The notes beneath the pieces were generated by a model that saw only the letters and a list, made by a program, of their open reading frames with translations, had not been told where the DNA came from and ran no database searches. The position numbers and the translations under genes were made by a program. From Alphaproteobacteria bacterium (GTDB lineage Bacteria > Pseudomonadota > Alphaproteobacteria > Bin65): a DNA stretch of 41,763 bases. The stretch lies in contig JAJFFJ010000062.1 of assembly GCA_021776685.1 (NCBI GenBank), forward strand, positions 1 to 41,763. The letters are read 5' to 3'. Of this stretch, positions 8,247-15,895 are shown piece by piece (the stretch's first letter is position 1; every line of letters begins with the position of its first letter).

Positions 8247-8948
8247 ATGTTTCCATATCTCATCTTTGGTATAGCGTTGGTCATCGCCATCGTTCTGCTG
8301 GCGCCGATGCTGACCCGGCACTCTGCGGCCCAGGTAGCACATGTGTTGGGCATCGTCCTTGCGGTCGTCGCGGGCGCTATCGGCCTGTTCGCCCTGTTTA
8401 CGGGCCGGCCCAATGTCACCATCGTCTCGTTGATTGTGCTCGCCCTCACCGTGATTGCGATGATGTTGAATGGCCCCAACAGGCGGGCCCGCTTTGCCGC
8501 CGGGCCGGGGGCGGGGACGGGACCAACTTCCGACGTGAAGACCGACTGGCTGGATATGTCCCTCAACCATCGCACCGGCGATGTGGACGGCGAAGTGGTG
8601 CAGGGCCGGTTTGCCGGTCGGCAGCTTAGCGGCCTCACCGTCGAGGAATTACTGGCTCTTCTTCGCGAGTGCGAATCCCACGATGCGCAGTCGGCACAGC
8701 TGCTGGAGGCATTTCTGGACCGTGTTGCGCCGGGATGGCGTTCCAGCGGTGGCGCTGACGCCCGCCCCGGCCCCATGACGGAACAAGAGGCGCTCGAAAT
8801 ACTCGGTTTGGCCGAGACCGCCAGCGACGAGGATATCCGTGAAGCTCACCGCCGCCTGATGCGGGAACATCACCCGGACCGGGGTGGGTCCAACTGGCTG
8901 GCGGCGCGAATCAACCAGGCCAAGGAAGTATTGCTGGGCGAGCGCTGA
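8247..8948 (+). CDS. Membrane-anchored DnaJ-domain protein
   Basis: A 233-residue protein with three predicted N-terminal transmembrane segments (about residues 4-21, 32-52 and 57-74). A cytoplasmic linker with a conserved-looking block follows (WLDMSLNHRTGDVDGEVVQG, about 101-120), then a C-terminal J domain (about 180-230) with the HPD tripeptide at 209-211. The J domain would stimulate DnaK ATPase. Having the J domain at the C-terminus behind membrane helices recalls the Pam18/TIM14 type of co-chaperone. The gene starts 6 bp after the VWA gene, and no other DnaK-system gene is nearby. The client is unknown; coupling to the VWA protein is inference from order. Confidence 0.88.
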   Translation: MFPYLIFGIALVIAIVLLAPMLTRHSAAQVAHVLGIVLAVVAGAIGLFALFTGRPNVTIVSLIVLALTVIAMMLNGPNRRARFAAGPGAGTGPTSDVKTDWLDMSLNHRTGDVDGEVVQGRFAGRQLSGLTVEELLALLRECESHDAQSAQLLEAFLDRVAPGWRSSGGADARPGPMTEQEALEILGLAETASDEDIREAHRRLMREHHPDRGGSNWLAARINQAKEVLLGER

Positions 8949-9070
8949 GGTTGCGGCAGCGGCGGCCCTATGGCAGATAAGACAGCCAGTCGCCGCCGCG
9001 GGAGAATCCATTGGGTCCTTCCGCCTACCCGCCGATTTCGGCAGCCTTTTGCTTCCATTGGCACAATTTG

Positions 9071-9991
9071 ATGAGCACAACCGTCCGCAAGGCAGTGTTT
9101 CCCGTGGCCGGCCTTGGCACCCGTTTCCTGCCGGCAACCAAGGTGTTGCCCAAGGAAATGCTGGTAGTGGTGGACAAGCCGCTGATCCAGTATGCCGTCG
9201 AAGAAGCGGCAGCGGCCGGTATCACGGAGTTCATCTTTGTCACCTCCCGGGGAAAGACCCTGGTCGAGGACCATTTCGATCATCACGAGGAACTGTTTGA
9301 GGCGCTTGCCGGGCGCGGCCGGCTGGATGAGCTGGAAATCGTCCGCAGCGTGGTGCCTGACGGCGCTGTCTTCGCCGCCACCCGCCAAGCCCAGCCACTG
9401 GGTCTGGGCCATGCGGTGTGGTGCGCCCGCGACCTGGTGGGCGACGAGCCTTTTGCGGTGATCCTGCCGGATGATCTGGTCAAGTCGGAGACGCCCTGCC
9501 TTCAGCAGATGATGGATGCTTATGCAGACAAGGGCGGCAACCTGGTCGCCGTCGTCGATGTGCCACGGGAACAGACCAACCGCTACGGCATTCTGGAGAC
9601 CGCCAGCGATGATGGTGGCGAAGGCAGCCTGGTGGAAATCACCGGACTGGTCGAGAAACCCACGCCGGAAGAGGCGCCGTCCACATTGTCCGTGATCGGC
9701 CGGTATATCCTGCAGCCAGACATATTCGCCCTTCTGGAGCGCGGCGAGCGGGGCGCGGGCGGCGAGATCCAGTTGACCGACGCCATGGCCAGGCTCATCG
9801 GCGCACAACCCTTGCATGGCCTGCGGTACCGTGGCCGGCGGTTTGATTGCGGCAGCAAGGTAGGCTATGTGGCTGCCAACGCCGCCTTTGCGCTGGATAC
9901 GCCGGACCTGTCGGTGCGGATCGAGGCCGAGCTCCGGGACTTGCTTGAAACGGCCCAACGCGGCGCACCAGACGGCGCTCAGGGGAACTGA
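9071..9991 (+). CDS. galU: UTP-glucose-1-phosphate uridylyltransferase
   Basis: A 306-residue GalU that makes UDP-glucose from UTP and glucose-1-phosphate. The N-terminal nucleotide-binding signature is AVFPVAGLGTRFLPATK, followed by LPKEMLVVVDKPLIQYAVEEA. AVILPDDLV, VEKP and the late RGRRFDCGSKVGYV block also match the family. ATG 9071 was chosen because it gives the family N-terminus. An in-frame TTG at 9011 has GGAG in front of it and would add 20 unconserved residues. The gene is 122 bp after the J-domain gene and 3 bp before ugd, starting a sugar-nucleotide cluster with ugd and the hexose-phosphate mutase. Confidence 0.95.
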   Translation: MSTTVRKAVFPVAGLGTRFLPATKVLPKEMLVVVDKPLIQYAVEEAAAAGITEFIFVTSRGKTLVEDHFDHHEELFEALAGRGRLDELEIVRSVVPDGAVFAATRQAQPLGLGHAVWCARDLVGDEPFAVILPDDLVKSETPCLQQMMDAYADKGGNLVAVVDVPREQTNRYGILETASDDGGEGSLVEITGLVEKPTPEEAPSTLSVIGRYILQPDIFALLERGERGAGGEIQLTDAMARLIGAQPLHGLRYRGRRFDCGSKVGYVAANAAFALDTPDLSVRIEAELRDLLETAQRGAPDGAQGN

Positions 9992-9994
9992 CTT

Positions 9995-11326
9995 ATGCAG
10001 ATTGCGATGATTGGCACGGGCTATGTTGGCCTGGTGTCAGGCGCGTGTTTTTCGGAATTCGGCACCCATGTGGTGTGCGTCGACAAGGACGCGTCCAAGA
10101 TCGACACCCTGAAGCAGGGCGACATTCCGATCTTTGAGCCGGGTCTGGAGGGACTGGTTGCCGCCAATGTGACGGCCGAACGCCTGTCCTTCACAACGGA
10201 TCTGCCGGCTGCTGTCTCTGCAGCGGATGCGGTTTTCATTGCCGTGGGCACGCCGTCCCGCCGCGGCGATGGACATGCGGACTTGAGCTATGTCTTTGAG
10301 GCAGCGGAGGAAATTGCGCGGTCTCTCACCGGCTATACGGTGGTGGTGACCAAGTCCACGGTTCCGGTTGGCACCGGGCGGGAAGTAGCGGCCCGGATCG
10401 CGGCGGCCAATCCCGATGCCGACTTCGACGTCGTCTCGAATCCGGAGTTCCTGCGGGAAGGCTCGGCCATTGGCGATTTCATGCGCCCGGACCGGGTCAT
10501 CATCGGCGCCGAATCGGACCGGGCGCAGGAGGTCATGCGCGAAGTCTACCGGCCGCTGTTTATCAACGAGACGCCGATCCTGTTCACCCGGCTGGAAACG
10601 TCCGAGATGATCAAATATGCGGCCAACTGTTTTCTCGCCACCAAGATAACCTTCATCAACGAGATGGCTGATCTGTGCGAGAAGGTGGGCGCAGATGTTC
10701 AGGATGTGGCGCGTGGCATTGGCCTGGACGGGCGCATCGGTAACAAGTTCCTTCATCCGGGACCTGGATACGGTGGCTCCTGCTTCCCCAAGGATACGCT
10801 GGCGCTCGTGCGGACAGCGCAGGATGCCGAGGCGCCCCTGCGCATCATCGAAACCGTTGTGGACGTCAATGACGCGCGGAAGCGGGCGATGGCGGACAAG
10901 GTCATCGCCGCCTGTGGCGGCTCTGTCACCGGCAAGACCATCGCCGTGCTTGGCCTCACCTTCAAACCGAACACCGATGACATGAGGGACAGCCCCAGCC
11001 TGGACATCGTGCCGGCCCTGCAGGCCGCGGGCGCTAGCCTGCGCGCCTATGATCCGGAGGGCATGGATGAGGCCAAGGCATTGCTGGATGGCCTGACCTG
11101 GTGCGAGGACGCCTATGCGACCATGGAAGATGCCGACGCGCTGGTGATCGTCACCGAATGGAACGAGTTCAGAAACCTGAACCTGGCGCGGGTCCGCGGG
11201 TTGCTGAAATCACCGGTGCTGGTGGATCTGCGCAACATCTACAATGTGCCGGACATGGCAGCCGCGGGCTTCGACTATATCTCGGTGGGCCGGCCGCTTG
11301 CCGCCTACGGCAGCACGGACGCCTGA
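9995..11326 (+). CDS. ugd: UDP-glucose 6-dehydrogenase
   Basis: A 443-residue NAD-dependent dehydrogenase that oxidises UDP-glucose twice to UDP-glucuronate. The Rossmann motif GTGYVG is at residues 7-12. The catalytic Cys263 sits in the family signature GPGYGGSCFPKDT. The central helix region ETSEMIKYAANCFLATKI and the C-terminal GLTFKPNTDDMRDSPS block are typical. GGGGAACTG precedes ATG 9995, 3 bp after galU, so UDP-glucose production and oxidation are translationally close. The product feeds exopolysaccharide or lipid A/LPS sugars. Confidence 0.95.
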   Translation: MQIAMIGTGYVGLVSGACFSEFGTHVVCVDKDASKIDTLKQGDIPIFEPGLEGLVAANVTAERLSFTTDLPAAVSAADAVFIAVGTPSRRGDGHADLSYVFEAAEEIARSLTGYTVVVTKSTVPVGTGREVAARIAAANPDADFDVVSNPEFLREGSAIGDFMRPDRVIIGAESDRAQEVMREVYRPLFINETPILFTRLETSEMIKYAANCFLATKITFINEMADLCEKVGADVQDVARGIGLDGRIGNKFLHPGPGYGGSCFPKDTLALVRTAQDAEAPLRIIETVVDVNDARKRAMADKVIAACGGSVTGKTIAVLGLTFKPNTDDMRDSPSLDIVPALQAAGASLRAYDPEGMDEAKALLDGLTWCEDAYATMEDADALVIVTEWNEFRNLNLARVRGLLKSPVLVDLRNIYNVPDMAAAGFDYISVGRPLAAYGSTDA

Positions 11327-11333
11327 CCGAAAT

Positions 11334-12722
11334 ATGGCTGGCTACGTCCTGACGCCTTCGATCCTTCGGGAATATGACATTCGCGGTGTTGCCGGCGACA
11401 CCCTGCGGGTCGAGGACGCGCGGGTCATCGGCCAGGCCTTCGGAACCGTGGTGCGCGACCGGGGTGGCAGCAGTGTCTGCGTCGGTTGGGATGGCCGTCT
11501 GAGCACGCCGGATCTACGCGACGCCCTGGCTGACGGTCTGCGCGCGGCGGGGGTGGACGTGTGGCGCGTGGGCCTGGGGCCGACGCCGATGCTGTATTTT
11601 TCGGTCCACCATTTTGGCGCTGATGCGGGCATCATGGTCACGGGTTCCCACAACCCGCCGCCCGACAATGGCTTCAAATTCGTGATGGGCAAGGCACTCG
11701 GCGGCGGCAGTTTCTTCGGCGACGATATCAAGGCCATGGCCGTGCGGGCGGCGGCGGGCGATCTGTTACAGGGGCAGGGGGCGTCCGAGGAACGGCCGGC
11801 TTTCGACGCTTATGTGGACCGCTTGCTGGAAGAATTTTCCGGCGACCGGGATTTGAGCGTGGTCTGGGATTGCGGCAACGGCGCCGCCGGAGAGGTGGTT
11901 GCGGCGCTGACCAGGCGGATGGCCGGCAATCAGGAGGGACTGTTTACCGAGATCGACGGAACCTTCCCAAATCACCATCCCGACCCCACTGTTGCCGCCA
12001 ACCTGCGCGATCTTCAGCAGGCGGTCTCCGCCGCCAGCGCGGATCTGGGAGTCGCGCTGGACGGGGACGGAGACCGGATCGGCGTTGTTGACGGTGACGG
12101 CAATATCCTGTGGGCAGACCAGCTGATGGTGCTGTTTGCACGCGACCTGCTCAGCCGCAGTCCCGGCGCACCGGTCATCGCCGACGTCAAGGCCAGCCAG
12201 GTGCTGTTCGACGAGATTGCCGCGGCAGGCGGCCAACCTGTCATGTACAAGACCGGTCACTCGCTCATCAAATCCCGCATGAAGGAGATGAACGCAGGTC
12301 TTGCCGGCGAGATGAGCGGGCACATTTTCTTTGCCGACCGCTATTACGGCTTCGACGATGGTCTCTACGCTGCGTTGCGCCTGATGCGGATTCTGACCGA
12401 GCAGCCGATGGCGCTGACCGCTTTTTATGCGGCGCTGCCCAAGCCCTGCAACACGCCGGAATTGCGCTTTCCCTGTGCGGATGATCGAAAAGCTCCGGTG
12501 ATCGCGGAAGTGCGAAGTCGGCTGCCGGCCGACGCGGTGATCAACGAGATCGATGGCTTGCGGGTGAGTACGGACGGCGGCTGGTGGCTGCTGCGCGCCT
12601 CCAACACCCAGTCGATGCTGGTAGCCCGGTGCGAGGCCCAGGACGAGGCTGCGCTGGCCAAGATCCGAGGTGAGCTTGGCGCGTCATTGGCGCTTTCAGG
12701 CATCCAGCTTCCGGATGGCTGA
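11334..12722 (+). CDS. Phosphomannomutase/phosphoglucomutase
   Basis: A 462-residue alpha-D-phosphohexomutase that interconverts hexose 1- and 6-phosphates through a phosphoserine. Ser105 in MVTGSHNPPPDNGFK is the phosphorylated residue. DGDGDR at 243-248 is the metal-binding loop, and GEMSGH at 325-330 is the sugar-binding loop. The C-terminal RASNTQSMLVARCEA matches the phosphate-binding domain. ATG 11334 was chosen over an upstream start because homologous N-termini begin at about ILREYDIRG. It starts 7 bp after ugd. As a glucose-1-phosphate supplier it would sit directly upstream of GalU; a mannose role (PMM/PGM type) is equally possible, so no symbol is given. Confidence 0.92.
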   Translation: MAGYVLTPSILREYDIRGVAGDTLRVEDARVIGQAFGTVVRDRGGSSVCVGWDGRLSTPDLRDALADGLRAAGVDVWRVGLGPTPMLYFSVHHFGADAGIMVTGSHNPPPDNGFKFVMGKALGGGSFFGDDIKAMAVRAAAGDLLQGQGASEERPAFDAYVDRLLEEFSGDRDLSVVWDCGNGAAGEVVAALTRRMAGNQEGLFTEIDGTFPNHHPDPTVAANLRDLQQAVSAASADLGVALDGDGDRIGVVDGDGNILWADQLMVLFARDLLSRSPGAPVIADVKASQVLFDEIAAAGGQPVMYKTGHSLIKSRMKEMNAGLAGEMSGHIFFADRYYGFDDGLYAALRLMRILTEQPMALTAFYAALPKPCNTPELRFPCADDRKAPVIAEVRSRLPADAVINEIDGLRVSTDGGWWLLRASNTQSMLVARCEAQDEAALAKIRGELGASLALSGIQLPDG

Positions 12723-12735
12723 TGCGGGCTGACCC

Positions 12736-13218
12736 ATGAGCGAAACCGTCGACTTTTTCTTTTATGGCACCCTTCGCGACAGCGATGTGCGCGAGGTCGT
12801 GATGGGTCCGGGCGCGGGGGGCGAAGTTCCCGCCGGCCTTTTGCCCGGATATCGATGCGCGCCGGTTGACGGGGGCCGCTTTCCCGCGGTGCAGGCGGAT
12901 GCAGGCCATGCGGCGCCCGGGGTGCTGGCCGCTGCTGTCAGCCTGACCGTGGCTGCACGTCTGAGTTTTTTCGAGGGTGAAGGCTACGACTATGGCGTTG
13001 AGCGCTGCGCTATCGAACTGGAGGATGGCGCTGCCGATGCATGGGTCTTTTTGCCCTCGAAAAGAATGCAGACCGAAGACGGAACCTGGGACATCGCCGA
13101 TTGGCGGGCCCGGCACAAGTCACAGTTTGTGGAGAAGGCGATTGCCACGATGGGGGGCTGTGACGATGACCATCTTGCGCGTCACGTGGCGCGCTGGCGG
13201 CAGCGTTTGGAAACCTAG
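12736..13218 (+). CDS. Gamma-glutamylcyclotransferase (AIG2-like) family protein
   Basis: A 160-residue protein of the gamma-glutamylcyclotransferase fold. The signature YGTLR is at residues 10-14, where the backbone binds the substrate. The candidate catalytic glutamate is Glu80 or Glu82 in LSFFEGEGYDYG. AIG2-like proteins of this kind act on gamma-glutamyl amines or peptides, but most bacterial members are uncharacterised. The C-terminal 50 residues are Trp- and His-containing (WDIADWRARHKSQF) and include no recognised domain. It begins 13 bp after the mutase gene and is the last gene of the + strand run. Confidence 0.8.
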   Translation: MSETVDFFFYGTLRDSDVREVVMGPGAGGEVPAGLLPGYRCAPVDGGRFPAVQADAGHAAPGVLAAAVSLTVAARLSFFEGEGYDYGVERCAIELEDGAADAWVFLPSKRMQTEDGTWDIADWRARHKSQFVEKAIATMGGCDDDHLARHVARWRQRLET

Positions 13219-13223
13219 GCCGA

Positions 13224-13260
13224 GACCTGAGCCGCCGACCTGAGCCGGCATTTGAGCCGG
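13224..13260. repeat. Short degenerate tandem repeat
   Basis: GACCTGAGCCG occurs at 13224-13234 and 13237-13247 (13-bp period), and a shortened TGAGCCGG follows at 13253-13260. It lies between two convergent genes. A small GC hairpin (CGCCT-GAC-AGGCG, 13271-13283) follows without a T-run. Confidence 0.7.
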
Positions 13261-13297
13261 CCGCGGCCATCGCCTGACAGGCGCTAGCTGCCCTCGT

Positions 13298-15037
13298 TTA
13301 CGCCCGGTCGGCCCTGCTGGCGCTGTGGCGGATGGCGATGCAGCGCAGCTTGCGGTTGGCAAGGATACGACAGGCCTTCCGGGCCTCCTGCTTGCTCAGG
13401 CCGACGATCCGCGCGCGAAACAGGCTGCCCTTGTAGCTCGACGGACGCAGCACCGAGTTGCGGGTGCCATTGACGATCGAACTGGGCAGGGCACGGCGCG
13501 CTTTGCGGACGGCTTTGCGGGCAAGACCCAGCTTATGGCTGGCGGCTACCTGGATGGCATAACCGCTGCCTGCCTGGCGGCGTTTCGGCTGGACAGTGGT
13601 TTTTGCCGATGCATGCCGGGCACGCCAGTCTGCCAGTGTAGCCGCAGCCAATGTGCGGGTCTTGTAGGTCAAGATCCGGCAGCTGGTGCCCCGACGCTTC
13701 AGATAGCGGCAGGCGGTGCCGGTCCGGCGCGGCTGGATCCGGGCAATCTGCGCCCGATAACGCCGGCCTTTGCGGGTGCGGACAACGGCAACCCTGATCT
13801 TGGCGCCGCGGCGATAGCGTGCTGGCAGCCGACGATAGGCGCGGACCGCCTTGCGGCTTGCCGTACGCATGTGGCGATAGCTGCCCAGATGCAAAACCTG
13901 AACCCGGCGGTAGGTCGCGACCGTTTTGCGCGGTGCCGTGGCTGCATGGGCTCTGCGGGTACCGAGCTGTATGCGATGGCGTCGTCGTTCTGCCGTACGT
14001 ACCGCCAGGGTCTTCTTTTGGATCACCAGGCTGGAATCGGTCTTCTTGGCGGCGTTCCGTTTGGCCGACGCGCGCGCCATGGCCATCATGCGGGTGCGGT
14101 TGGACCGGTGGCGGAAGTGATTGCGTGCTGCCCGGGCCACAACAAAGCCACCATAGGGGCGTGCCCGCCAGGCGTAGGCCAGCAGATTGCGGGTGACGCG
14201 GTACCGTTCCCGCGACGACGATGCGCCCAGCACCACGACCACCACACGTTTGCGCCCATTGGTGGCGCTGGTGGCGAGATTGTAGCGGGCGCGGCGGGTG
14301 TAGCCGGTCTTCAGCCCATCGACCACACCTGAGCGGTGCAATAGCCGGTTGGTGTTGCCGTAGAGGCGGCCGCGGTAACGGAAAAACCGGGCTGCGAAGA
14401 CCCTGTAATAATAAGGATGGTCGCGCCGCAGGGCGCGGGCCAGGACGGCCATGTCCCGGGCGGTTGTGATCTGACCGGCGGCGGGAAGGCCGGAGGCCGT
14501 GCGGAAGACCGTGCGGAACATGCCCAGTTCCCGCGCCTTCATGGTCATCATGCGCGCGAAGCGGCCTTCGCTGCCGGCCACAGCCTCGGCGGCTGCGGTA
14601 GCGGCGTCATTCGCCGACTTCACGGCCATGCCATAGATAAGGTGGCGGATGGAGATCCGCTGGCCGGCGCGCAGATACATCTTCGATGGCGGTCGGGATG
14701 CGGCGCGGTAAGAAATGCGTACCCGTTGATTGAGCCGCAGCCGCTTCGCCTTGAGCGCGTCGAACACAAGATACAGCGTCATCATCTTTGACAGCGATGC
14801 CGGCTTGTGAAGGATGTTTGCGTTGTGAGATTTGTAGACCCGGCCGGTGTTCTGATCGAGGACGATTGCCGCCCGAACCGAGGCGCCAGCCTGATTTTCT
14901 ACAGAAGGAACAGTTGCAACGCCCAACGTGGTCAGGATCGCTGCTGTCGCAAGCCCGCCGTGTCGAATGAGCCTCGAATCGCTCCTGGAACGAATTTCCA
15001 CCGCCCCAATACCCATGTTGTCTTCCCGTGCGCTCAT
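13298..15037 (-). CDS. D-alanyl-D-alanine carboxypeptidase with two SPOR-like repeats
   Basis: A 579-residue PBP5/DacA-type enzyme that trims the terminal D-Ala of peptidoglycan stem peptides in the periplasm. From ATG 15037 the serine peptidase motifs are SLSK (Ser81, Lys84), SAN (141-143) and KTG (243-245). A hydrophobic export segment is at about residues 25-45. After the catalytic domain comes an unusually arginine- and alanine-rich linker. Two SPOR-like units follow, at about 379-456 (VQVLHLGSYRH ... ACRYLKRRGTSCRIL) and 493-569 (YAIQVAAS ... ACRILANRKLRCIAI). SPOR domains bind denuded glycan at division septa. An ATG at 15169 would add 44 unlikely residues. Typical DacA proteins are near 400 residues, so the tail is the odd part. 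Confidence 0.88.
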   Translation of the reverse strand: MSAREDNMGIGAVEIRSRSDSRLIRHGGLATAAILTTLGVATVPSVENQAGASVRAAIVLDQNTGRVYKSHNANILHKPASLSKMMTLYLVFDALKAKRLRLNQRVRISYRAASRPPSKMYLRAGQRISIRHLIYGMAVKSANDAATAAAEAVAGSEGRFARMMTMKARELGMFRTVFRTASGLPAAGQITTARDMAVLARALRRDHPYYYRVFAARFFRYRGRLYGNTNRLLHRSGVVDGLKTGYTRRARYNLATSATNGRKRVVVVVLGASSSRERYRVTRNLLAYAWRARPYGGFVVARAARNHFRHRSNRTRMMAMARASAKRNAAKKTDSSLVIQKKTLAVRTAERRRHRIQLGTRRAHAATAPRKTVATYRRVQVLHLGSYRHMRTASRKAVRAYRRLPARYRRGAKIRVAVVRTRKGRRYRAQIARIQPRRTGTACRYLKRRGTSCRILTYKTRTLAAATLADWRARHASAKTTVQPKRRQAGSGYAIQVAASHKLGLARKAVRKARRALPSSIVNGTRNSVLRPSSYKGSLFRARIVGLSKQEARKACRILANRKLRCIAIRHSASRADRA

Positions 15038-15494
15038 TGTTTTAGGCTTCCGCTCTATTGGCGGGGTAGGGCCTACCGGCTTTTTGCCGGGTTGCAGCGC
15101 TAAAATCTTTACGCGCGCTGCTGGCTGACTATCCCCGAATTTGCCGCCGAAGCGCCAGATTTGAGTCATATGCTGACCCCATTAATGCCCTATCTGAGTT
15201 AAAAATGGCTCGGGAAACGCTGTAAACGAACGCTGGGCAGACGCCGTTAATACGACCTCGTTAACTTGGGTAAAAGAAATGTCTCAGGTCGTGGTTAACG
15301 AAACGTGAAGGATTCTGGATCAATACTTGGTGGCAATGGAGCGCCGACTCCACGGGCTGTTGTGGACGGTTTACCAATTAACCCGGCATGGTCTTCACGG
15401 AGGGCTTTCAATTCACCTACAATGTTCTATCTATCAAGAGGCGGCAGGGATGCTGCCATCGCAACGATTCTGAAGTGTATTGGCGCTATACGGT
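15038..15494. other. Divergent intergenic region between carboxypeptidase and clpS
   Basis: About 457 bp with no convincing gene. It is more AT-rich than its surroundings and has several TTAA motifs around 15180-15300. An inverted repeat ACGACCT (15252-15258) / AGGTCGT (15286-15292) has each arm followed by a TTAAC about 2 bp on. CtrA-like half-sites are present, but none has the canonical TTAA-N7-TTAA spacing. A clpS promoter is listed separately. A 65-codon GTG frame at 15305-15502 has no support. Confidence 0.6.
15394..15423 (+). promoter_or_regulatory. Predicted clpS promoter
   Basis: TACAAT at 15418-15423 is a near-consensus -10, with TTCACG at 15394-15399 as a weak -35 after an 18 bp spacer. 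A small hairpin, GGCAG-GGATG-CTGCC at 15443-15457, lies in the leader before ATG 15495. Confidence 0.4.
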
Positions 15495-15821
15495 ATGAGT
15501 GATCGGGATACCCGGTTCCCCGGGGATGAAGAAACCAACATATCTGTACGCTCGCGGTCCAAGACCAAGAAGCCCGCGATGTACAAGGTCCTGATGTTGA
15601 ATGACGACTACACGCCGATGGAGTTCGTCGTCCACGTGCTTGAACGTGTATTTGCCAAGAATCGGGAGGAAGCCAACCGCATCATGCTTCATGTTCACCA
15701 AAAAGGTGTGGGCATCTGCGGGGTCTATACCTACGAAGTCGCGGAGACCAAGGTCACTCAAACCATGGATTTCGCACGCAAGCATCAGCACCCGCTCCAG
15801 TGCACGCTGGAGAAGGACTGA
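15495..15821 (+). CDS. clpS: ATP-dependent Clp protease adaptor ClpS
   Basis: A 108-residue ClpS, the adaptor that delivers proteins with N-terminal Leu, Phe, Tyr or Trp to ClpAP. The first 30 residues are a flexible, charged N-terminal extension of the kind used to engage ClpA. The core [20 protein letters not shown] holds the Asn-Asp-Asp and Met residues of the N-degron pocket. [19 protein letters not shown] completes it. ATG 15495 was chosen; a TTG at 15480 would add only five residues. clpA follows 74 bp later, as in most proteobacteria. Aat, which creates such N-degrons, is encoded at 36574-37257. Confidence 0.96.
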   Translation: MSDRDTRFPGDEETNISVRSRSKTKKPAMYKVLMLNDDYTPMEFVVHVLERVFAKNREEANRIMLHVHQKGVGICGVYTYEVAETKVTQTMDFARKHQHPLQCTLEKD

Positions 15822-15895
15822 AGCCGGCAGGTAGCGGGACAGAATCCTAAAAGCGTTTCGGCGCGGGAACTTAAGTGAAGAGATAGCGAGCACTC

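Noticed and set aside
9011-9070. TTG start with GGAG in front, extending GalU by 20 residues
   Set aside because: The added residues are unlike GalU N-termini; ATG 9071 gives the family start. Kept only as an alternative.
15240-15300. CtrA binding sites
   Set aside because: Several TTAA motifs occur, but none with the TTAA-N7-TTAA spacing.
15305-15502. 65-codon GTG frame upstream of clpS
   Set aside because: No ribosome-binding site, overlaps the clpS start, and contains the likely clpS promoter.
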